DNA of 64,000 bases, taken from positions 12,602,615 to 12,666,614 of the forward strand of contig OY986969.1 in assembly GCA_963920575.1 (NCBI GenBank), written 5' to 3'. A program made the position numbers and the translations under genes. The DNA is from Narthecium ossifragum (Eukaryota; Streptophyta; Magnoliopsida; Dioscoreales; Nartheciaceae). Every line of letters begins with the position of its first letter. The stretch's first letter is position 1. Positions 56,885 to 64,000 of this stretch are shown here, piece after piece. A model generated the notes under the pieces. The model did not search any database and was not told the origin of the DNA. It saw only the letters and a program-made list of their open reading frames with translations.

Positions 56885-58300
56885 ATGGCCAGAACAATAA
56901 TTTCCCGTATAATGGCCAAAACATCGGCCAAAACAACAATATGGGTAATCAAGGCCAAAGGTTTGGGCATAATAATTTTGGTCAGATAGGTGGCCAGATT
57001 AATCGGCCAGTAGGATATAATTTTTATGGCCAAAGAATGGGCGATGGTCAAAGAAAGAATGGGCGATGGTCAAAGAATGGGCGATGGTCAAAGAATGGAC
57101 GATATTCCTTATCAAAATAATTATCGACCATATGAAGTACCGCCATATAATCCTCGACCACTAAATGAGCAATATGACCAAGTGTATCAAAACCCGCTTT
57201 ACAATCCGGTCGATGGTCTACGAGAGCAAGTCGCTAAAATATTACAAGAACAAATAGGTTTAGGACGACCAGCCACTTGTCCAACTTATAGGATACCTTA
57301 TCCTGACTGGGTTGACCAGATGTATCCATTCCCTAGGAACTATAGAGTTCCAGTGTTTACCATGTTCTCTAGTGTTGATGAGACATCAACCATTGAACAC
57401 ATTGGGAAATTCGCCATGCAATGTGGAGAAGTGAACGATTTGGTCAAATTAAGGTTGTTCCCTAACTCCTTATCAGGAGTAGCTTACTCATGGTTCATTA
57501 AGTTGCCATCCAACTCTATACAAAGTTGACAGTAAATGGAACATGCCTTCCATTCGCAATTTTATAAGACAAAACCAAAGATAACAATGGCCGATTTAGC
57601 ACAACTAAGGCAGCGGCCAGATGAGAATGCAGAGTCGTTCTTACAAAGGTTTAAAAGAGCGAGAAGTAGGTGTTTTATCCTTTGCCCGAAAGGGAATTCG
57701 TAAAAATCGCTCAAAGTGGATTAGCCTTTGAACTTAAGAAGAAATTTCAAGATAGGGATTTCATCGACCTGTTTCAATTGCAAACTAGCGCCATACGTTA
57801 TGAGCAATTGTTAAGAGAAGAGGATCAAATGAAATCGTCGTCTAAAGGAACTTATTATAAGGATACTAACTATGAAGTCAATCAAGTTAGTGAAGTCGAT
57901 GAGGAGTGTTACAATATGGACGATGTTTGTTTGGCCGAGTTGCTAAAGGGAAAACTTTATATATGTAAAGCATTGCTAAGCTTGAGCGAGAGCTTAAGGG
58001 TAAAGAAATAGTCAAAGACGGTAAACGTCAAGTAAGAAAGTTTTCATTTGATATTTCAAAGGCTATTCAAATCTTTGATCAATTATTAAAAGACAAACAA
58101 ATCAAATTGAACGAAGGACATGCTATGCCAAGCCCTGATCAAATTAAGGGTAAAAGATATTGCAAATGACATAATGCTTTGTCACATCATACTAATCAAT
58201 GTTTGATCTTCTGTAATGTTTTGCAGGATGCCATTGACTCCGGTAAGATTGGTTTTCCAACCAAACCTATGGGAGTTGATGCTAACCCATTCCCCAAAGC
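56885..58300 (+). pseudogene. gag: Tat-2 gag, central and C-terminal part
   Basis: Continues gag after Athila-2: GQNNNFPYNGQNIGQNNN, an 18-bp repeat series (57,020-57,100, with a 4-bp insertion that shifts frame), the gag core (IEHIGKFAMQCGEVNDLVKL, LFPNSLSGVAYSWF), then YEQLLREEDQMKSSSKG. Lesions include TGA then TAA at 57,527-57,535, a phase change at about 57,970 and TGA in the nucleocapsid-like motif (about 58,167). The segment 57,784-58,011 encodes the same 76 residues as Tat-1. Confidence 0.85.
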
Positions 58301-59400
58301 TGCTCCAGTGGGAATGGTACTGACCGATGTGGCAAACTTCAAGTTGCCAAAGTTCAAGATTGTCATCGACGAGACTCAGGACGATAGTCGTCTCGATGTG
58401 TTCGCCCGACTCAGCCAAGACAAAGGGAAGGAGCAACTGCTTCCACATGTCTGCCCAAGATGTCACTGGGACCTTAGTCGTCCAATGACACCTTTCTCCG
58501 GGATGAAGTTTCATCGCCCACAACCTTGGCAATGGAATCGAGGTCAGCCTCTTGTCTACCCTAGGAACTTTGTGCCTCAGCCATATAAACCAAAAATGTG
58601 GTACAACTAAAACTGTTACACTCGCCGATCAGTTCCAGTAGAGGAGATGACAAGAATCCAGTACCGGCGACATCAGAAGAAGTATGGCCAGATGATGAGG
58701 GCAAAGCAAGTTCAGGAAAGTGGTCCAGATCAGACTGAAGAGGCCGAGGAGTTTGAGGATGATGCTGCTGTATCCAAGACAGCAAAGTCTTCTAAGAGTA
58801 AGTTTCATCGTCCAAACAAGGACGATGACGATGAGATCGGAGGGAGCCAAGTTATTTGATTCGAAACGCTCCCATCTGTCATCGTCAACGATTATATATT
58901 GTCAAGTCGCCTTGGACAACAGTGTCCGGTGGAGAGTGACTCGGATATTTCCGACATGGCTGACGATGAAGAAGCATCAGCCACCTTGGTCGATGAAATC
59001 GTGGAATCTGCCCCAGTAAGTTTGGCACTTGACGATGAAGATGAATACGTCAAGGTCGAAGAGAAGATAAATGTTGCAGAAGAAGCTCAGAGGAGGGGTA
59101 TGTCAATTGAGCGATTGCTGCGACAGCTATATGAGGAAGGTAATCCCGCAGTAGGACCAGGTGGCCAGCCAAGTGGCCAATACGATTATCTGAGGATTTA
59201 TGGAGACGTGAAGGTTAAGCGTCTCGTCAAGCAGACAGAAGTTGTCACTCAAATTATGCCAGCTGCTCCCGGGCCAATTGTACCAACTGGTTGGGGCGAT
59301 GAAGAAGAGCCAATGGTCTAAGATACTGAGTTTGTGGAAGTGGAAGTACGCATTAACCTCTGGGAAGAAGCGGCGAGCAGGAAGATTTCCTAAGATAAGC
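58301..59400 (+). pseudogene. Tat-2 gag-protease linker
   Basis: This region is lost from Tat-1. Acidic, low-complexity frames (58,179-58,610; 58,647-58,859; 58,899-59,321) include VCPRCHWDL, runs of Asp/Glu, and the module RLLRQLYEEGN...YDYLRIYGDVKVKRLV...PTGWGDEEE. A second copy of that module starts at about 59,400. I know no enzyme activity for it. Confidence 0.6.
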
Positions 59401-60115
59401 TTATTAAAGAGTTGTATGAGGCAGGTAACACAACCATCGCAGGCGTAGGCTCATCTAATCGGAAGTACGATTATTTGGTCTGCTTCGGATGTGCAAAAGT
59501 AAAAAAAAGGGTTCCTAAGAGCGATGCCGCTAAATACACTCCTCAGCTAGAGGAGGAAACTATTATTCCGACTAGTTGGGGTGTTGAAGAAGAAAATGTT
59601 AGTCAAGTACAGGTAGAAGCTGATCAACAATGGCTGTCATGGGATGGACAAGAGAGTCTGGAGGTTATTCAAGCCACAACAAAGTCCAAAGGCAAGGCAA
59701 TGCAAGATCGGCATGGGTCATCAACCAAAGTGCAGAATGAGGATTGTCGTTCAAAGGACAAGGTTGTGTTTGATCGTCCACCAGAAGCCATGACACACCA
59801 TATACGACCCTTGCACATTAAGGCCGAGATCAATGGAATTCCTGTGAGTCGGGTTTTGATCGAGACAGGGGCCGCAGTTAATGTTATCCCGACCAAAATG
59901 ATGAAGAAACTCGGCAAGATCGATAGCGATCTGATTCCCACGGACATCACACTGACAGGGTTTAGTGGGGTCCCAGCTCTTGCAAGGGGGATTCTTCCCT
60001 TCGATATTAAGGTTGGAAGTGTGAAGAGGATGACAACCTTCTTTGTTATGGATTCGACGACCAGCTATAACGTTCTACTTGGTCGTGATTGGATTCATGG
60101 CAGCCAGTGCGTTCC
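59401..60115 (+). pseudogene. Tat-2 protease
   Basis: Begins with the second linker module (KELYEAGN, YDYLVCFGCAKVKKRV, PTSWGVEEE), then LSWDGQESLEV and the retropepsin site VLIETGAAVNVIP (59,862-59,870 for Glu-Thr-Gly). The catalytic Asp is Glu here, whereas Tat-1 keeps Asp. VLLGRDWIHGSQCVP ends at the solo LTR. This protease would probably be inactive. Confidence 0.82.
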
Positions 60116-60993
60116 TGATGTCGCTCAAATGTGTCACGCACAGTGGTCGCGGTGTAGTACAGCATAAGAGAGGTCGAACCCACAGAGAGCCAAGCAGAAA
60201 ATATCCAAAGCGAAAATAACAATGAATTGAAGACAAACGAAAACTTAAGAATTAACTAAATTAGATCAAAGGATTTAATTATAATGTAAGGTTAACTAAA
60301 GATATCAGGATTTTGATAAGGCTAGGCTTCAGAAATCACCTCACTCGGATTTAAGTTCTTCTCTTCTCATTGGTTCATATAATACTCAGTTAAGGGATTC
60401 ACATCCCAATCACCTTAACCGGGAGATATGGAACTATAAACCTAACAAAATATATAAATGTCTCTTCCTACGATTGATTCTTCCTTATTATAGTTCTAAC
60501 TTCATCCAATCCAAACCTAAGAATATCTGATACCGGCTGTCACTACAGGCAACATATAGCAAAAGTTCATCGGGACAAAGCCCTAACTCTATCTAACCAG
60601 ATCTCTAAGAATACACAATACCAACTCTCACAATCGACAATGCATAGTAAAGATTTCACGAGATAAAGTAGGTAAACAATAGATAAAACTATGGGATTAT
60701 AAGATCATGAAAGAAGCATGACTGGATTCATAATATTAATCATCCACATAGAAATCTATAATCTGAAAATAATCTTTGAAGATCCAATACATAGAAAAGA
60801 GTTTAACAATAAAGATTAAAACTATGAACCATTGTTGGAGAAGAAGCCCTAGTTCTCGCTAGATCATCCGTCCGCCATGCCCGCGGATTACTCGGCCATG
60901 GATGGAGATTCCTTCATCTTCTTCCTTTGGAAAACGTCCAGAAAAGAGCCTTCAAAAACGTCCAAGAACTCCCTAAAAATCTTTTCAAGAAGT

Positions 60994-61002
60994 CTATTTA
61001 TA
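60994..61002 (-). promoter_or_regulatory. TATA box of Athila-like solo LTR
   Basis: TATAAATAG on the minus strand. The palindrome array begins about 60 bp upstream. Confidence 0.65.
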
Positions 61003-61062
61003 GGCTTTTGTGAAACCCTAACTCGGATTAGATCTCAGTCCTTGATCTTTCCCGCGGAGCCA

Positions 61063-61411
61063 GAAGAGATCGATCTCCCTTTGAAAAGAGATCGATCTTC
61101 TTCCTGCCGTGAACTCAGGATCTAGATTTTGCTCGACAAAGATCGATCTCCTTTGAAACCGGATCGATCTTCTTCCCACGGATGACTGGTGCTTCTAGGT
61201 TCGGATCAATCCCTTCTAGAAAGGGGATCGATCTCTTTATTCCAGATTTCAGATTTCTCCTCACGGTCGATCCTCGCATCGACCGTGGGAAGTGTTTTTC
61301 TTGACAGAGGCTGACAGTCGATCTCACGGATGATGCGACGGTCGACCGTGGGTCTTTTTTATCTCTGGGTGCATAAGGGATCGATCTCTTTTGGAAAGAA
61401 GATCGATCTCT
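61063..61411. repeat. Mixed GATCGATC and ACGGTCGA array
   Basis: Six or more AGATCGATCT/GGATCGATCT units flank one copy of the shared module (61,262-61,352: ACGGTCGATC, TTTTCTTGACAGAGGCTGAC, then ACGGTCGACC). Both palindrome types occur in a single LTR. Confidence 0.88.
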
Positions 61412-61746
61412 TATTCTCTGCATATTTCTTCTGCTATTCTGCCCTGCGCTGGTTGTAGTAAAAGCACTGTAACTTTCTCTAGGAAGCTCTAAATCACGAA
61501 CCGTAAATTTCTCCAGAAACTAGACTTCAAGAGCTTTCCAGACATATATAGAACTTCATCTGATTCATTTTGAGAAGGTACAGTTTTGGCGTTAAAGGCC
61601 CATCTTTGCTTCAATTTCCTGCATAATATAAATAACTTTGTGAAGCAACATATACGGACGAAATCATCTATATTAATCATGAAAAATAAGCAAATAAGCT
61701 GCTCTTAGTCATGTTCAAAGTGCACTTTCATGCAATCATCAGTTCC

Positions 61747-62045
61747 ATCCTCCCTCATTGATCCTCCCTCCATCAATGTCTGTTTTTATGGAATGCTGAA
61801 GGAAATGTGGAGTCCATTATGGCCGACAATATACCCTATAGTATGGACACTCATGCTGTGGAAGCGTCCTTTTATGACTGCAACTATGGTCCATTACAGT
61901 TCATCCAGATCGATGATACGTTGAAGGTGGTGTCAGAGAATGGCGCTATGTTGAAAGAGCGAGTGGCTGAAGTATTCGATCCAACAAGACCAACCTCAGT
62001 AGTCTTTGCTCCAAGGGATGGCCGATTATCGGCCTCAAGTCTAAA
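61747..62045 (+). pseudogene. Tat-2 protease-RT linker
   Basis: Continues from the protease after the solo LTR: ESIMADNIPYSMDTHAVEA and GPLQFIQIDDTLKVV match Tat-1 at 34,740-34,880. A short duplication near 61,750-61,775 (CTCCCTCATTGAT / CTCCCTCCATCAAT) shifts the frame relative to Tat-1. Confidence 0.75.
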
Positions 62046-63110
62046 GTGATGGGTTCACAACCTGAGAACAATTGGGCCGCTGTAACGGCCTTAAAAGCCA
62101 AGATAATGGCTTATCAAGTAGAAGCGTTCGCAGCGCAAGAGGCGAACGATTTGGATTGTTTAAAGGAGATTCCTCAAGAGGACGATGAAGAAGTCCCTTA
62201 TGGCAAAGGTGGAAACATGCAAGCTCAAGACCCACTGGAAGAGATCAACCTTGGCGACAGTGAGGAACATCGTCCAACCTTCATCAGCAAGCTTATCGAT
62301 CAAGATGTAAGGTACGAACTCGTCGCCATTTTACGTTCATATAAGGATTGTTTTGATTGGGATTATAAGGAAATACATGGCTTAGATAGAACCATCGTCA
62401 AGCATGAACTTCCCACTCGACCAAATTTTAAGCCATATAAGCAAGCGCCAAGACGTTTTGCTCCCAATATAATCCCAGAAGTAAAAAGGAAATTGAGCGA
62501 TTGTTAAGTACAAATTTTATTAGAACGGCCAAATATGTAGAATGGCTTTCAAATATAGTGCCAGTTAAGAAGAAAAATGGTAAACTTAGAGTCTGCATAG
62601 ACTTTAGAAATTTGAATTTGGCAACACCCAAGGATGAATATCCTATGCCATCGGTAGACAATTTTGTCGATGCTACTGCTGGACATGAAGTATACTCGTT
62701 TATGGATGGGTATTCCGGGTATAATCAAATCTATATCGCTGAGAACGATGTTCATAAAACGGCCTTTTGATGTCCAGGATCACTTGGTAGTTATGAGTGG
62801 ATTGTTATACCTTTTGGGTTAAAAAATGCTGGTGCTAATTATCAGCGAGCGATGAACTTGATTTTTCATGACATGATCGGCTATTTTATAGAAGTTTATG
62901 TTGATGATATTGTTGTAAAATCACTAGTTATGGCCGATCATTTTTCTCAATTAATCAAAGCTTTTTGAGCGAATGAGAGAGTACAATTTGAAATTAAATC
63001 CCTTAAAATGTGCATTTGGGGTGCAAGCATTAAACTTTCTTGGTTTTCTCGTCCCTCAGCGAGGAATAGAGCACGACCAAAATAAATCAAAGTCTATTAT
63101 TGAGGCTAGC
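62046..63110 (+). pseudogene. Tat-2 reverse transcriptase
   Basis: Matches Tat-1 [43 protein letters not shown] and YVDD (62,897-62,908). Frameshifts lie at about 62,490 and 62,966, and a TGA at 62,768. The end IIEASPP continues normally into RNase H, unlike Tat-1. Confidence 0.88.
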
Positions 63111-63770
63111 CCTCCAAAAACTAAGAAAGAACTGCAAAAGTTCCTCTGCCAAATAAATTTTTTAAGAAGATTTATTTCTAACTGTACAGGAAAGACTCAA
63201 GTGTTCTCGTCGCTCTTGCGATTAAAAAGTGAAGACGACTTCGTCTGGACAGACCAACATCAGCAAGCATTTGAATGTTTGAAGACTTATTTGGTAACGC
63301 CACCAGTTATGGTATCGCCAAGAGTTAACAGTCCCATGAAGCTCTACATCACTGCAGCAGACCGATCGATAGAAGGTCTCTTAGCGCAAGATGGAGAAGA
63401 TGGTGTCGAGTGAGCAGTTTACTATTTAAGTAAACAGTTATTACCTTATGAGCAAAAGTACTCGGTCATAGAGAAATTATTTTTGGCCTTGTATTTTATG
63501 TGTACCAAGTTGAGAGCTTATTTAAAGCCTATAACTGTTTACTTGATTTCTAAATATAATGTAATGAAATTCTTGTTTTCTCGACCAATTTTGCATCAAC
63601 GTATTGGCTATTGAGTGTTAACTTTAGCTGAATTTGACATTAAATTTGTCTCTCAAAAGGCTGTTAAAGGCCATGTATTAGCCAATTTGTTAGCAGATTA
63701 TCCTTGTGTAGATATACCAGAAGAATTAGAGCTAGAGATCAACATGATATCGCTCATTCCATGGATGATG
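63111..63770 (+). pseudogene. Tat-2 RNase H (Ty3 type)
   Basis: Connection and RNase H region: KTKKELQKFLCQINFLRRFI, DDFVWTDQHQQAFECLK, then a degenerate RNase H fold (YLSKQLLPYEQKYSVIEKL, FDIKFVSQKAVKGHVLANLL). Stops lie at 63,411, about 63,615 and 63,771. In Tat elements this first RNase H tends to be degenerate and is followed by a second one. Confidence 0.75.
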
Positions 63771-64000
63771 TAGTTTGATGGCTCTAAAACTATCAATGGC
63801 GCTGGTCTTGGGATTACAATCCTATCGCCCATTGGTCGCCAGTATAACTTTGCATATACATTAGAGCAATTATGCACTAATAATCAGGCCGAATATGAAG
63901 CATTAATTATCGGAATAGAAATATTATTAGATTTAGGGGTGTCCAATGTGCAAATCAAGGGTGATTCACAACTGGTGATAAATCACATTCTTGGCTACTA
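63771..64000 (+). pseudogene. Tat-2 second, archaeal-type RNase H (partial)
   Basis: FDGSKTINGAGLGI (Asp at 63,777), NNQAEYEALIIGIEILLDLG (Glu at 63,891) and IKGDSQLVINHI (Asp at 63,963) are the catalytic motifs of the extra RNase H that defines the Tat lineage. The window ends inside it; integrase would follow to the right. Confidence 0.85.

Larger units (their letters stand above)
60116..61741 (-). mobile_element. Athila-like solo LTR in Tat-2
   Basis: 1,626 bp; the plus strand reads TGATGTCGCTCAAATG...CATGCAATCATCA, flanked by GTTCC (60,111-60,115 and 61,742-61,746). Its ends resemble the Athila-2 LTR (CGTACCCACAGAGA- and GCACTTTCATGC-like blocks), but the sequence is a separate family. 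Minus-strand TATAAATAG is at 60,994-61,002. A mixed AGATCGATCT and ACGGTCGA palindrome array at 61,063-61,411 lies upstream of it. Confidence 0.88.

Overview
The window holds no recognisable host gene. It is a stack of nested plant transposable elements, so it points to repeat-rich heterochromatin of a large-genome flowering plant. The evidence is the set of families: Ty3/Gypsy Tat (dual RNase H, antisense plant-mobile-domain ORF), Athila (tRNA-Asp primer site), Tekay/Del (TGTGAGGACC...GTGACA LTRs, chromodomain), SIRE-type Copia, a Cassandra TRIM with a 5S-like segment, and a Mutator-like element. I cannot name the species.

The scaffold is a pair of Tat elements lying head to head. Tat-1 (minus strand) runs from its gag start near 44.7 kb down through protease, RT and integrase to 20.5 kb, then into a convergent, intron-containing plant-mobile-domain (PMD) gene on the plus strand (20.36 kb back to 14.09 kb). 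Tat-2 (plus strand) starts near 46.25 kb and leaves the window inside its second RNase H. Everything else sits inside these two. In Tat-1 these are Athila-1 (21,484-33,311), a truncated Tekay element (35,553-42,507) holding a further Tekay LTR, a solo LTR in the PMD gene (16,002-19,272), a Mutator-like element in the leader (44,826-46,125), and a reverse Tekay LTR (to 14,091). That reverse LTR is itself split by a SIRE element (with its own Tekay LTR, 1-1,404) and by a solo LTR carrying three more LTRs (3,838-12,867). In Tat-2 these are Cassandra (46,476-47,137), Athila-2 (47,349-56,884, minus) and an Athila-like solo LTR (60,116-61,741). Ten insertions have target-site duplications readable at both ends, so most of the nesting order is read directly.

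Functional state: Athila-1 is the most intact. Gag, protease, RT, RNase H and integrase lie in one frame of about 1,900 codons broken by one TGA. Athila-2 has a few lesions. Both Tat copies, the Tekay pol and the PMD gene are pseudogenes, and many of their stops look like C-to-T or G-to-A changes. Solo LTRs outnumber full-length elements.

The most unusual signal is a palindrome-rich module built on ACGGTCGA/TCGACCGT. It has a non-palindromic shoulder (ACAGAG then CTGACGG) and recurs in Copia SIRE, Gypsy Tekay and at least three Athila-type elements. A related GGATCGATCC series occupies other Tekay LTRs. In several LTRs these clusters lie just upstream of the TATA box. Other notable points are a Cassandra 5' LTR replaced by a 249-bp hairpin, two Tat copies sharing the same disabling lesions, and a mosaic pair of LTRs in Athila-1.
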